64,000 nucleotides of DNA from Bryobacteraceae bacterium (GTDB lineage Bacteria > Acidobacteriota > Terriglobia > Bryobacterales > Bryobacteraceae), in the NCBI GenBank assembly GCA_019748195.1, contig JAIEPW010000014.1, positions 1 to 64,000 on the forward strand. The letters run 5' to 3'. The notes below the pieces were generated by a model. It was not told where the DNA came from and did not search any database. It saw only the letters and a program-made list of their open reading frames with translations. This document shows positions 32,672 to 41,489 of the stretch, in pieces. Each line of letters opens with the position of its first letter. Within the stretch, counting starts at the first letter, position 1. Both the position numbers and the translations under genes were made by a program.

Positions 32672-33271
32672 GTGCTCATTCATTCCGTACTCGATGCAAG
32701 CGGTGTTAACGGTCCTGGCCGCCGGGCGGTCCTATTCGTGCAAGGCTGTCGGCTGGGCTGCAAAGGCTGCTGGAATCCAAGAACTCACGCTTTGGTCGGC
32801 GACAACTGCGGCGTGGACGAACTAGCGCGATGGATTGTGCATTGCCGTGAAAGATCTGGCATTTCCGGTCTGACCTTTTCCGGCGGTGAGCCCATGCACC
32901 AGGCCGCCGACCTTCTGGCCCTGGCGCAGGAGGTACGCGCGGCCATTCCGGATCTCAGCTTTGGAATGTTTTCCGGCTACTCCGAGCGCAAGCTTGACGA
33001 CGGCGCCTACTGGACGATCGCCGAGACCGACCTGGGTCTGCGGCGATCCGTTTGGCAGGAGTTGCGACTCCATCTCGATTTCGCCGTGCTCGGCCGCTAC
33101 CACGACCAACAACGCATAGCCGATCCGCTGCGGACCAGCCGGAATCAGGTTCTCCGCCTCTACTCGCCGCGTTATACGGAGGCCGATTTCGGTCCACCAG
33201 AAATCGAAGTGACAATCGAGTCAGGACTCGTCTCCATTACCGGTTTCCCTTTGGCTGGCTTGCCGGTCTAA
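32672..33271 (+). CDS. Radical SAM activase-like 4Fe-4S protein (NrdG/PflA-like)
   Basis: A 199-aa protein with a CX3CX2C cluster motif (GCRLGCKGCW; Cys26, 30, 33), a GGEP motif (LTFSGGEPMHQ) and NPRTH. This matches short radical SAM activases such as NrdG. No ribonucleotide reductase gene is in the window, so the substrate is unknown. It probably belongs to the AAA+/DUF1257/DUF2997 module. GTG start with GGAGG at 32662-32666. Confidence 0.8.
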   Translation: MLIHSVLDASGVNGPGRRAVLFVQGCRLGCKGCWNPRTHALVGDNCGVDELARWIVHCRERSGISGLTFSGGEPMHQAADLLALAQEVRAAIPDLSFGMFSGYSERKLDDGAYWTIAETDLGLRRSVWQELRLHLDFAVLGRYHDQQRIADPLRTSRNQVLRLYSPRYTEADFGPPEIEVTIESGLVSITGFPLAGLPV

Positions 33272-33341
33272 GACCCGGAACATCTCATCCCGCCGAGCCC
33301 CACAACCACGGCGGCTCCCCCTTCCCGCTTTGGAGTTTCAC

Positions 33342-34361
33342 ATGTCTACACAAGCGCTTCTCTTTTCATCTGTCGAGTCACTCGTACCACCGCCGATACC
33401 GACTGCGCCGCCCGTGGCAGCCCTGAACGGCGATGGCGGCGGGCGCAACCCGGTGCACATTCCCATCGCTGACCCGGGCGTTGATCTCGCCAGCAAAACG
33501 GTGTGCATCAAAGTCCGGCTCTCCACCATGGGCAACACGCGAAAGGTCTCGACGTCGCAGATCGAGGCCGACGCCGACAAGGATCTGTTGCGGGTCTCGA
33601 AGCATCTTCTTGACTCGGCCGAACTGAAGGCGGTCGGGCGCTTCGATGGCGAAATCCGCCGGTTCCTCTACAACATCTGCCTGCCGTTTGAGATCGGAAT
33701 TCACTTGCTGCCGATTCCGGCGCTGGAGATGGTTGAGCAACGCCTGCGGGCCTTTCGGGCAGATCGCGAAGCCTTGGTGGCGAGCTTCCTCGCTGCGTAT
33801 CCGGGACTGTGCCAGGATGCCGCTCGCCGGTTGCGAGGGCTCTACAATCCGGCCGACTATCCGCCCGCTGAGGAAGTCGCGCGCGAGTTTGGCTTCTCCT
33901 GGCAGTACGTCAGCTTCGGCGTGCCCGAGCAACTGCGCGGAATCTCTCGCGAGGTGTTCGAGCAGGAACGCGAAAAGGCCGCACAGCGGATGGCCGAAGC
34001 GTCGAGCGAGATCCAGCAGGTTCTGCGGGAGACCATGGCGCGCCTGGTGCAGCACATGGCCGAACGCCTGAGGGACGGCACCGACGGCAAGCCCCTGCGG
34101 TTCAAGGAATCGACTGTGTCGAACCTGGTGGAGTTCCTCGCGAACTTCCAGTTCCGGAACGTCACCGACGACGGCGACTTGCAACGGTTGGTGAGCCAGG
34201 CCCGCGATCTGTTGCAAGGCATCAAAGCCGATGACCTGCGATCCACGGCGGCGTTGCGCACCCGGGTTCAGCAAGGAATGGCGGAGATCGCCGGGCACCT
34301 GGACACCATGCTGGTAAAGGACGGCGGTCGGAAATTCCGGTTTGAGGAGGAGGCGCAATGA
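33342..34361 (+). CDS. Helical element backbone protein (DUF3150-like)
   Basis: A 339-aa helical protein. A Pro/Ala-rich N-terminus is followed by KVSTSQIEADADKDLLRVSK, FLYNICLPFEIGIHLLP and LRGLYNPADYPPAEEV. The pattern of a long helix, then YP-x-x-E-x-x-x-x-F, resembles DUF3150 proteins of phages and elements. The C-terminal half is amphipathic helix. It overlaps the following small gene (ATGA). Similarity to DUF3150 is weak. Confidence 0.5.
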   Translation: MSTQALLFSSVESLVPPPIPTAPPVAALNGDGGGRNPVHIPIADPGVDLASKTVCIKVRLSTMGNTRKVSTSQIEADADKDLLRVSKHLLDSAELKAVGRFDGEIRRFLYNICLPFEIGIHLLPIPALEMVEQRLRAFRADREALVASFLAAYPGLCQDAARRLRGLYNPADYPPAEEVAREFGFSWQYVSFGVPEQLRGISREVFEQEREKAAQRMAEASSEIQQVLRETMARLVQHMAERLRDGTDGKPLRFKESTVSNLVEFLANFQFRNVTDDGDLQRLVSQARDLLQGIKADDLRSTAALRTRVQQGMAEIAGHLDTMLVKDGGRKFRFEEEAQ

Positions 34362-34531
34362 GCGCCGAATTCTTCGCCGCGATTCTGGAAGGCTTCGAAG
34401 GAACCCTCGACGAAGTGCTGGTGCGCAGTCTCCCGATGGAACTGCGCGAAATCGCCGAAGCCCTCCAACAACACATTGCTGCACAGCGCGAACAAGTTGA
34501 AGCGCTCGCAGCTTGCAGCCGGGCCGGCTAA
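34358..34531 (+). CDS. Small 57-aa acidic helical protein
   Basis: Too short for a routine ORF cut-off. It starts in an ATGA overlap with the preceding gene, with GGAGGAGG at 34344-34351, and encodes MSAEFFAAILEGFEGTLDEV... ending at TAA 34529-34531. The sequence predicts two amphipathic helices. The excellent ribosome binding site and coupling make it likely to be real. It lies 30 bp before ssb. Function unknown. Confidence 0.65.
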   Translation: MSAEFFAAILEGFEGTLDEVLVRSLPMELREIAEALQQHIAAQREQVEALAACSRAG

Positions 34532-34561
34532 CTCCGGCCCAAATCAACTAGGAGAAAACCC

Positions 34562-34969
34562 ATGAGTGGAATCAATCAGATCACGATTGTCGGGAATGTC
34601 GGCTCATCGCCAGAACTGAAGTACACGAAGGACAACGTGCCGTTCTGCCGGTTCTCGGTGGCCGTGAATGAGCAGTGGACGAAAGACGGCGAGAAGCGGG
34701 AGGCCACGACCTGGTTTCCGGTAGTCGCTTTCAATGGCCTATCTGAAAGTTGCGCGGCTTGGCTCGAAAAGGGCCGGCTTGTGGCTGTGCTCGGCCGGGT
34801 GCGGACCCGCGAGTACGATGGCAACGACGGCACGCATCACAAGGACATGCAGATCGTCGCCGAGAATGTCACTTTCCTTGGTGCGAAACCGAAGGAGAGC
34901 GAGGCAGCGCCTGGAAAGTCGAAGGCTGCGTCGGCGAACGATGAAGAGGGCGGAGAGGTTCCCTTCTAA
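34562..34969 (+). CDS. ssb: Single-stranded DNA-binding protein
   Basis: A 135-aa SSB with an OB fold: INQITIVGNVGSSPELKYT, CRFSVAVNE, TTWFPVVAFN, GRLVAVLGRVRTREY and MQIVAENVTFLG. It ends in an acidic tip DEEGGEVPF, the usual partner-binding tail. It would protect single strands during conjugation and replication. GGAGAAAACCC precedes the ATG. Being element-encoded, it is likely separate from the chromosomal ssb. Confidence 0.93.
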   Translation: MSGINQITIVGNVGSSPELKYTKDNVPFCRFSVAVNEQWTKDGEKREATTWFPVVAFNGLSESCAAWLEKGRLVAVLGRVRTREYDGNDGTHHKDMQIVAENVTFLGAKPKESEAAPGKSKAASANDEEGGEVPF

Positions 34970-35437
34970 ATGCCAGCCGAAGCAACCATGACTCCCGGAC
35001 TGTTCACTCAGCTTGAGCCATTGCTTGCGAACCGGGCGGTGCTGATCACCGTCTCGGCGCTTGAAGGCAAGGGCGGTCGGCTGCAAGTGAACATCTGTCC
35101 GCGCCAGCTGAAAGACGGCGAGAACGTCGCGCTCACGACGCCGCTTTCCGTCACGGGCACGGCCGCGGAGCTGGACGCCGAACTGGTGAGCCAGGTCCGC
35201 GGTTTCGTCGAATCGCACAATGCCCTGAGCACCAACCTTGGCCAGATCCAAGCCGAAATCGCCGAGGCCGAGAAGGCCGCGCGCGAGGAAGCAAAAAAGA
35301 AGAAGACCGTTGGCAACGGCGGCAAGAAGGCCGATGCCGCCAAAGAGGAGAAGGCGGCCAAGCCAGAACCCTTCAACCAGCAGGCGCTCAGCCTGTTCGA
35401 CGGCACCGAGGCCGAGGCTTCGACACCGGCGGCGTGA
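34970..35437 (+). CDS. PRTRC system protein E
   Basis: A 155-aa protein. LFTQLEPLLANRAVLITVSAL and GGRLQVNICPRQLKDGEN match the PRTRC E pattern of a short helix followed by beta strands. A Lys/Ala/Glu-rich linker and the final FNQQALSLFDG follow. PRTRC (ParB-related, ThiF-related cassette) genes are plasmid and element maintenance-type modules of unknown mechanism. Start at 34970 directly after the ssb stop, or at 34988. Confidence 0.75.
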   Translation: MPAEATMTPGLFTQLEPLLANRAVLITVSALEGKGGRLQVNICPRQLKDGENVALTTPLSVTGTAAELDAELVSQVRGFVESHNALSTNLGQIQAEIAEAEKAAREEAKKKKTVGNGGKKADAAKEEKAAKPEPFNQQALSLFDGTEAEASTPAA

Positions 35438-35458
35438 CAGAGAAAGTGGCAAATTCCT

Positions 35459-35668
35459 ATGGCTATCACCGTGACCAAGATGGGTCGGCTGTTCACATTT
35501 AACGGCCTCAGACTCCCGGATCCGAATCCCGACTTGAGCGTCGACGACGTCAAGGCGCTCTACAGCGCTCAGTATCCTGAACTCGCAACCGCGGCCGTGA
35601 ACGGACCGGAAGCGGTCGGCGACAAGATGCGCTACACCTTCGAGCGCGCCATCGGCAGCAAGGGTTGA
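35459..35668 (+). CDS. PRTRC system protein C
   Basis: A 69-aa protein that closely fits the PRTRC C pattern: LFTFNGLRLPDPNP, VKALYSAQYPELATAAVNGP and KMRYTFERAIGSKG. The final R-x-x-GTKG-type ending is diagnostic. It follows PRTRC E by 21 bp. Its role in the cassette is not known. Confidence 0.85.
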   Translation: MAITVTKMGRLFTFNGLRLPDPNPDLSVDDVKALYSAQYPELATAAVNGPEAVGDKMRYTFERAIGSKG

Positions 35669-35673
35669 CCCCG

Positions 35674-35898
35674 ATGGCTCGCCGGAGGCCGACGAAGGAA
35701 CAGGTCCTGCGCGAGCTGGAGACGCTCGCGCGGGGCGAACACCCGCAACAGCAATCGCCGATCGAGAGGTACTTGCGATGCGAAGACTGGCAACAAGCAT
35801 CGGCAGCCGTAGCGCGGGCGCTCGACGCTTCGCTCCGAAGAGGAACGCGCAGCCGGCCGTTGCCGCCGCCACCGGGCTGGCTACCGCCCATCTGTTGA
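35674..35898 (+). CDS. Small PRTRC-linked hypothetical protein
   Basis: A 74-aa basic protein (MARRRPTKEQVLRELETLAR), with a Pro-rich end (RPLPPPPGWLPPIC). Its TGA overlaps the ATG of the PRTRC F gene (TGATG at 35896-35900), a classic coupling arrangement. That overlap makes it likely real and argues for the shorter start of PRTRC F. Confidence 0.6.
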   Translation: MARRRPTKEQVLRELETLARGEHPQQQSPIERYLRCEDWQQASAAVARALDASLRRGTRSRPLPPPPGWLPPIC

Positions 35899-36860
35899 TG
35901 CCGGAAGGCGCGGGTTGGTCAATTCCGCGCCTCACCGGCGTCGCGCCCGAATATCAGGTTTGGAGCGGGCTCGAACTGGCGGCCCGCACGGCCTCATCAT
36001 TCCTCTCCGCCGACATAGCCCGGGCTGAAGACTGGCCGGCTGCGAAGGGCAATCCGATCCAGTTTCTTCAGATAACGTTAGATCGGTGGCTCCGGGAGCA
36101 TGGCGGTGACGAAATCGGCGAGATATTTCCGCTACACCTGTCCCTGACCGCGGACCTGGACCCGTATTCGTATGGGGATCGCGGCGACGGGTCGAAGCTG
36201 TTCTTGACGCTAGAGCCAGAATCAGCCGGCTATGTAGTGCTCGGCCCCACCCTGCGGCTTCTTGAGCCCATTCACCCACGCTTGCCGGTGACTGTCGTAC
36301 ACATGTTGATCGGCTCCATCAACCGCTGGGTGCGCGTGTATGACTGGCGGGACGCTCTGGAGCGCCTGGACCGTATCCGTGAATGGCACGACATGGACCC
36401 TGACGACGACGGCGAATTCGAACCGCCTGATGTCGAGGGAAGCATTCCGGCGTGCATGCGGCGTCGCCAGCTAGCGCGCGCAACGATTGAGCGCATCTGC
36501 GCGAGGTTGCATCCGTCCGCCGCACGTCGTCTAGTCGAGCAGGTGCTCGAACTGGACGCCCTTGCCGCGCAAAGCAGTCGCCCGCAGCTTTCCGATGACG
36601 CGGCAGAATTGCTCCGGGACTGTGGCGAGCCGCTCCCAGCGCTGCTGGCCGCGTTCGAGAAGTGCGACGCAATTGAGGGGCAATTCGATGAGGAAGCACA
36701 AGGCATGCTGGAAGTCACCCCTGAGCCCAACGCCATCGTGTGTCTGGTCGGCGATGACTCGAAGAGTATCCGACGCGCGTTCAAGTCGCTCGCAACGTGT
36801 TTCCAAGTCCTGCGACTTGCGATCCGTCCGTTGGCGGCTCTCGTGCCGGATCGAGAGTGA
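35898..36860 (+). CDS. PRTRC system protein F
   Basis: A 320-aa protein with the PRTRC F features LGPTLRLLEPIHPRLPVTVV, SINRWVRVYDWRDALERL and REWHDMDPDDDGEFEPPDVE. The start at 35898 uses the TGATG overlap; a longer in-frame start at 35778 would run inside the preceding gene. It is the last PRTRC gene before the defence insertion, and PRTRC B resumes at 50280. Confidence 0.7.
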   Translation: MPEGAGWSIPRLTGVAPEYQVWSGLELAARTASSFLSADIARAEDWPAAKGNPIQFLQITLDRWLREHGGDEIGEIFPLHLSLTADLDPYSYGDRGDGSKLFLTLEPESAGYVVLGPTLRLLEPIHPRLPVTVVHMLIGSINRWVRVYDWRDALERLDRIREWHDMDPDDDGEFEPPDVEGSIPACMRRRQLARATIERICARLHPSAARRLVEQVLELDALAAQSSRPQLSDDAAELLRDCGEPLPALLAAFEKCDAIEGQFDEEAQGMLEVTPEPNAIVCLVGDDSKSIRRAFKSLATCFQVLRLAIRPLAALVPDRE

Positions 36861-36906
36861 GTACGCGTCGTGACGTCGAACCATCTCGATCGCGCATAGA
36901 AACCCG

Positions 36907-37401
36907 CTAGACTCGTTGGCACTCCACTACCGATTCTCCCCGGGCGACTTCCCAAAGACGCATGTTGGCGCGCCCGGCGATCAAGAATAGTAGTGAGTCC
37001 TGTTCATAACGAGCGTTTCGAAGGATACCTCTCCAATTACGGAGATCCTGCGAAGACGGGCTGGGGTCGTTCTCGGGGTGGGTATGCCACTCCCCAAGGT
37101 AGACCTTCGTTCCACGCGACGATTCCCACGCCACTTCGACGATCTTCTGAGCGCGATCTTTGGGTCGGAAGAACGTGAAACGACTCCCACGGTCTCCCTG
37201 AAGAGGCCCAACTACTTCGTCAATAACAACATCCTCCGAATCGACAATGAGTCTACCCAGGATGATTCCGCCGGCTTCAGGCGTCGAGTCATTCAACTGC
37301 CGCCTAGCAATCAGCGTAGCAACGGCAGCCTCGCTTAGGTGAACCCGGCCTCCTCTTTCACGTCGAAAGGTCATGATCGCCATTGAGCGCAATGCGGGCA
37401 T
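36907..37401 (-). CDS. cap3: CBASS Cap3: JAMM/MPN isopeptidase
   Basis: A 164-aa JAB/JAMM metalloprotease. The catalytic Glu is in STPEAGGIILG and the zinc ligands in EWHTHPENDPSPSSQD (HxHP followed by S-x-x-D). In type II CBASS, Cap3 removes the conjugated CD-NTase that Cap2 attaches. It overlaps the Cap2 gene by 31 nt; a later Met would reduce the overlap. It closes the leftward operon. Confidence 0.85.
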   Translation of the reverse strand: MPALRSMAIMTFRRERGGRVHLSEAAVATLIARRQLNDSTPEAGGIILGRLIVDSEDVVIDEVVGPLQGDRGSRFTFFRPKDRAQKIVEVAWESSRGTKVYLGEWHTHPENDPSPSSQDLRNWRGILRNARYEQDSLLFLIAGRANMRLWEVARGESVVECQRV

Positions 37402-39116
37402 TCTGAGTCTGCCGCAGGTGCCGATTTACACTCACCTGGCTGAAACAGATGGGTACGCTTGGACAGGCGATACCCTTTGGCGCTGAAGTCTTCTGGATCG
37501 CCAAACCAGCTGACCAGTGAATCTACTATCTCCTTACCACTGAGGATTCGCCCCGTCAGCCGCGCCACTTCGATTGCTGTCCTGTCGGCATCCAGCGCTG
37601 AAAACGGCGTGTAGACCCCTGAACATCCGGCGATGGTTTGCTGAAATGATTGGCCGGCCTCGGCAAAAGAGGCGCGGTTGGTTAGCCCTACCCCATCGAG
37701 GCGGTGGAAAAGGCAGCGCAAGCATCCTCCCTCGCGGGCCAACCCGGTAACGTGAACGTGACCGCCGAGGCTCAACGGGTCAACCCATGTGTGAAGGCGT
37801 GGCACTTTACGGCCGAGCATTTCGTTTATGCGAAGTTCGAGCGTTTCGTCGCCGAGCGCAAATACCAAGACGTCGGCTTTCAGCAGGAAGTCCTCCTCGC
37901 TGTGCATGAGTTCGATGACATCCGTGAATCGAGCCTGAACTTCGAGCCCCGGATATCGCGAGGTTAGCAACGTTCGCAGCCCATCAGCCTTGGGTGCCCC
38001 AATATCTCGCATCCCCAGTACGTGCCTATATAAGTTCCCGGCCTCAAGGAGTTCACTATCCACGAGGTGCAGATGCCCGACACCGATTGAGGCGATTCGT
38101 TCTGCCGTGTGCGAGCCGACCGCTCCGCAGCCTACGATCGCGACTGTCTTGTCTCTGAACACACGCGTGGCGCCTCCTCTGGAGATAAGAAATTGTGAAT
38201 CATATCGATCAAATCCCACCTTGGCCACCGGTTGATCTGGACTGTATTGGAGCTCTCGCCATGCGTGTACTTTCTCGGGCCGAAATCCCCGAGCCGCTTT
38301 CTTTCTTGCACTGACCGGGACGTCGTCGAATTGCATGCCGATGAGAATCCGGCCGTCGACGCCCGGGACGGACAATAGGAGCAACCCAGGGAGCACAGGC
38401 TGAGAAAGCCACGCTCGCAATTTGGCCCAGTCTTCTTGGCGGCAAGCACCCTGGACGATTTGTATGGCCGCTCGAACGGTCAGAACATCGTCAAAGCCAG
38501 GTGGTTGGATCGGTTTATCCAGGTTAACGAAGAAGGCGGTCCGGCTTTGGGTCACCGCCCCGCCCAGGCGGCGAATTAGATGGCGTCCGCTCTCGGTGTT
38601 ATCCGATAGTACAATCTGGCCTTCTTGTCTCGCGGCACCGTTCCGGCTCATTAGGAGAAGCGTGACCTCCCGGGAGGGTCCGTTCGCCTCGCAGTTGCTG
38701 ATGAAAGTGTACGTCGGTTTCCAATAGGAGAGAAATTCTTCCTGAAAGTCGTGATCCTTACGCCCTGCCACTCCGTCTGTCAAGGTCCGGCTGGCAATCT
38801 CAAGCGCGTCTCTGATTATGCCTTCAGGGTTATCTGCGTCCAAGAGGACGCCGGTTGAGGGTGCCAGGCAGAGCTTTCCATTCGATTCGACGTGTGGCAC
38901 GCGTCGCGGAAGGCGCTGAACGTCGACCTCAATCACAGGCAGTACGTCTGGAAAGCCATCTGGAAGTGAGAGTCGGATGGGGATTGAACCGCCGGAGTCG
39001 ATTCCAATTACGCCCAACCACAAACCAGCTTCGGAAGTGAACCCCGATGCGTCCAGGTAATCAGCCGCGCGGCGCCGGGCTTCTTGCCGCCGCTGCTTTA
39101 TCAAGGTCGATATCAC
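37371..39116 (-). CDS. cap2: CBASS Cap2: E2-E1 ubiquitin-transfer-like fusion
   Basis: A 581-aa protein with an N-terminal E2-like domain (SNGKLCLAPSTGV, catalytic Cys83), a middle linker, and a ThiF/E1 domain with the nucleotide loop AIVGCGAVGSHTAERIA and a catalytic Cys in IAGCSGVYTPFS (Cys498). A C-terminal C-x-x-C pair (ECPHC) may bind zinc with CLRC upstream. Cap2 conjugates the C-terminus of the CD-NTase to cell targets and so primes it. Confidence 0.9.
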   Translation of the reverse strand: MISTLIKQRRQEARRRAADYLDASGFTSEAGLWLGVIGIDSGGSIPIRLSLPDGFPDVLPVIEVDVQRLPRRVPHVESNGKLCLAPSTGVLLDADNPEGIIRDALEIASRTLTDGVAGRKDHDFQEEFLSYWKPTYTFISNCEANGPSREVTLLLMSRNGAARQEGQIVLSDNTESGRHLIRRLGGAVTQSRTAFFVNLDKPIQPPGFDDVLTVRAAIQIVQGACRQEDWAKLRAWLSQPVLPGLLLLSVPGVDGRILIGMQFDDVPVSARKKAARGFRPEKVHAWRELQYSPDQPVAKVGFDRYDSQFLISRGGATRVFRDKTVAIVGCGAVGSHTAERIASIGVGHLHLVDSELLEAGNLYRHVLGMRDIGAPKADGLRTLLTSRYPGLEVQARFTDVIELMHSEEDFLLKADVLVFALGDETLELRINEMLGRKVPRLHTWVDPLSLGGHVHVTGLAREGGCLRCLFHRLDGVGLTNRASFAEAGQSFQQTIAGCSGVYTPFSALDADRTAIEVARLTGRILSGKEIVDSLVSWFGDPEDFSAKGYRLSKRTHLFQPGECKSAPAADSECPHCAQWRS

Positions 39117-39119
39117 AGC

Positions 39120-40115
39120 CTAGGCCGAAGAACTCGACGTTACGATGGCAGGAGCCTTGGTCTTTCTTGCAGTGTCCTCCGGTTCCGGAACGGGGAAGTC
39201 GTCTCCAAACACTTTTTGAAGGGCTTCGCACGCCTTGACTGGATCGGTTTCCTCCGCCGCCTGGTCGAGAGCGTCCTTCATCTCTTCAAAGCGGTTCTTC
39301 AGGTCGGCCATTTCTCTTTCGGAAAGCTTCCCGAACATGTCTTCGTATTCCGGTGTAGGTTTGAATGCTACGATCCGGCCGAGAGCTGCCGCCGACGCCG
39401 CAGCTAGCGCACGCAACGCCGATCTGTCGTCCGGCGATCCATCGTAAGCGTAGGCCGGGCTGAGCTTCTCGATTGCCAGGAGGGAGAATGCAAGCCCGGT
39501 CGGCTTCGCGTCCGAGTCTTCGGGAATGGCGACGTCATACCAACGCTTCAGGTAGCGGACAACACGCCGCAACTGGTCCGTCTTTGTCTTGGAGTCTTCA
39601 GTTCCCTCGTATCGCTGCCTCGCCTGCTTGACGTGGCTGAGGAGCTTCGGGGGATCGGCTGGCCGCCATCCGTTGTCGCGGTGGGCCAGTCGAAATTGCT
39701 CAACTCCTACTGAATCGACCCAGTTCGCGTAGCAGACGAGGTCCACGTGGTAACCATCAGAATAGCCTACGCGGATGCATGGGCCCATCTCTTTGACGCT
39801 GTCCGTATGGCCATCAATGGCCTCGAAAATCCAGGCCCGGACTTCTTTAGCCGTATACTCAGTCTCGTCAAAGGCAAAGCGGAGGCCAATGTCAATGTCG
39901 TATTCAAGGTCCGCGATCGGCTTCACTCCTGTCCGGATCGGGGTTGAGTAGCTTCCTTGAAGCAGTTCGTCGAATCCCGGACGGCCAGCCTCCTGAAGCC
40001 TCCTTCGCAGTAATCTAAGAATGATCTCTTTCTTCTCACGAAGCGTCTGGTTCATCTCCAGATCCGTCCGAATCTTGTCATGGAACTGTTCGAAGTACTT
40101 CTGTACGTTAGCCAC
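39120..40115 (-). CDS. CBASS CD-NTase (cGAS/DncV-like nucleotidyltransferase)
   Basis: A 331-aa nucleotidyltransferase. The GS motif is LLQGSYSTPIRTG (Gly54-Ser55); the metal-binding acids are Asp73 and Asp75 in LEYDIDIGL, with the third at Asp125 in YHVDLVCYA. The C-terminus ends in a flexible small-residue tail (APAIVTSSSSA), as expected for Cap2 substrates. It would make a cyclic oligonucleotide on phage infection that activates the phospholipase. The product cannot be read from sequence. Confidence 0.9.
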   Translation of the reverse strand: MANVQKYFEQFHDKIRTDLEMNQTLREKKEIILRLLRRRLQEAGRPGFDELLQGSYSTPIRTGVKPIADLEYDIDIGLRFAFDETEYTAKEVRAWIFEAIDGHTDSVKEMGPCIRVGYSDGYHVDLVCYANWVDSVGVEQFRLAHRDNGWRPADPPKLLSHVKQARQRYEGTEDSKTKTDQLRRVVRYLKRWYDVAIPEDSDAKPTGLAFSLLAIEKLSPAYAYDGSPDDRSALRALAAASAAALGRIVAFKPTPEYEDMFGKLSEREMADLKNRFEEMKDALDQAAEETDPVKACEALQKVFGDDFPVPEPEDTARKTKAPAIVTSSSSA

Positions 40116-41109
40116 GAGCTATCCTCCTGTTTTGGATGAAAAATTGTTTCATTAAGTCTCTGACCTCGTTGTTGCTACCCTTCTCGGCTCCCATCGTTTC
40201 AAGTGTGTGCGTCGCTCGCGGACCTGCCACGTCGAGATCAAGGCCTTTGGGCTTTGGAAACGCTATCCGCTGAAACGTCCCCTTCTCGCAGCCGATCGAG
40301 AGATGCATCCGGCGAATAGTCTCGTTCGAGATCTCCGATGTGGAATCAATGAACATTCCCGCCATCGCGCCGGCCCACATGCATACTCCCCGTCGGAGAA
40401 TCCTCCTCCGGAAGAACCCTGCGGCGGAGGCCTCCTCCGCCAAATTCGATCGGGGCGTCGAAACCGACAAGAGGCTCAATTCGGAAGGTTTCGAACCCAA
40501 GTGAAAGAGCGCTTCGCCCAGGCCCAACATCGCAGGATGGTTGGCGAATACTCCGCCGTCACAATAGCGTTCAACTCGTCCGTCAATCGGTGACCGCAGC
40601 TCGACAACCGGCAAGTAGACGGGAGCCGCGGAACTGGCCAACGCAACGTCGACTAGCCGGTAGTCCTTGTGACGGGTCAACCCGTCCGCGTGATCGGTCT
40701 TGAAAATCCTCGGCTTGCCGGTCGTCAAACAAAACGCCGGGACGATGACGTATTTGCCCTTGCTATGAATCGCCCCGAGAGTTTGGTCGCCGAAGGCATC
40801 TGACAAAGCGCTTCGCAGACCGCTGTTCCCATACATACTGGTCACAACGCCCCGCGCCCACCGCAGCTTTCGGCAGCCCCAAAACGGATTGTAGAAAACT
40901 CTCGGTCCGAAACCCTTGTATAGGTCAACGACTTCGCGGGCGCTCATTCCCGACGAAAGAGCCAGAGCGATGATGGCGCCGGTGCTGGTGCCGCAAAACA
41001 GATCGAAGGCATCGTGACAAGTGACGCTAAAGTGCCGTTCAAGTTCCGCGAGGAAGGAAACCCCGGCCAAACCGAGGTAGCCGCCACCGTCTAGACTAAG
41101 AATCCTCAC
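40108..41109 (-). CDS. capV: CBASS effector CapV: patatin-like phospholipase
   Basis: A 333-aa patatin-family enzyme. The oxyanion loop is SLDGGGYLGL, the nucleophile elbow GTSTG (Ser42) and the catalytic Asp lies in CDGGVFAN (Asp184). CapV is activated by the CD-NTase signal and degrades the inner membrane, killing the infected cell. It is the first gene of the four-gene operon and overlaps the CD-NTase start by 8 nt. It also overlaps the upstream metalloprotease gene by one base. Confidence 0.9.
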   Translation of the reverse strand: MRILSLDGGGYLGLAGVSFLAELERHFSVTCHDAFDLFCGTSTGAIIALALSSGMSAREVVDLYKGFGPRVFYNPFWGCRKLRWARGVVTSMYGNSGLRSALSDAFGDQTLGAIHSKGKYVIVPAFCLTTGKPRIFKTDHADGLTRHKDYRLVDVALASSAAPVYLPVVELRSPIDGRVERYCDGGVFANHPAMLGLGEALFHLGSKPSELSLLSVSTPRSNLAEEASAAGFFRRRILRRGVCMWAGAMAGMFIDSTSEISNETIRRMHLSIGCEKGTFQRIAFPKPKGLDLDVAGPRATHTLETMGAEKGSNNEVRDLMKQFFIQNRRIARG

Positions 41110-41489
41110 TATCCTCGCTTCCTCCGATCAACGGATTTGGTCTTACGGATTTCGACGTGCGCCTCGGAGCCACCACAGATCGTGACCTCGCGTTCACGCG
41201 CCACCCTCTCCCATCCCGGCAGGTGGGCTTTCATCAGGCTCTTGAACAATTTCCCGTGGTTCGGCACGAGCAGGTGCAACAGCTCGTGCACGATCACAAC
41301 TTCCTGGAATGCCGAGGGTTCATCGAGCAGATCCGCACTGAAACAGACCCGCCCCGCAGTGGAGCACGATGCCCACTTGACGGTCATTCGCTGAATTTGG
41401 ACACGCTTCGGCTTCACGCCGATCTTCTCCGCCCAATGGGCGACTTCTTGGCGCATCTTCCGCTTCTTCGCTTCCAGAACCATGGTCAC
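41109..41489 (-). CDS. YgjP/SprT-like zinc metalloprotease
   Basis: A 126-aa protein of the YgjP/DUF45 type: MTVKWASCSTAGRVCFS, then VVIVHELLHLLVPNHGKLF with the HExxH-x-x-x-x-x-H zinc site. Such proteins often follow type I restriction genes. It overlaps hsdR by 4 nt (41486-41489), so it belongs to that operon. Function in restriction is not known. Confidence 0.8.
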   Translation of the reverse strand: MTMVLEAKKRKMRQEVAHWAEKIGVKPKRVQIQRMTVKWASCSTAGRVCFSADLLDEPSAFQEVVIVHELLHLLVPNHGKLFKSLMKAHLPGWERVAREREVTICGGSEAHVEIRKTKSVDRRKRG

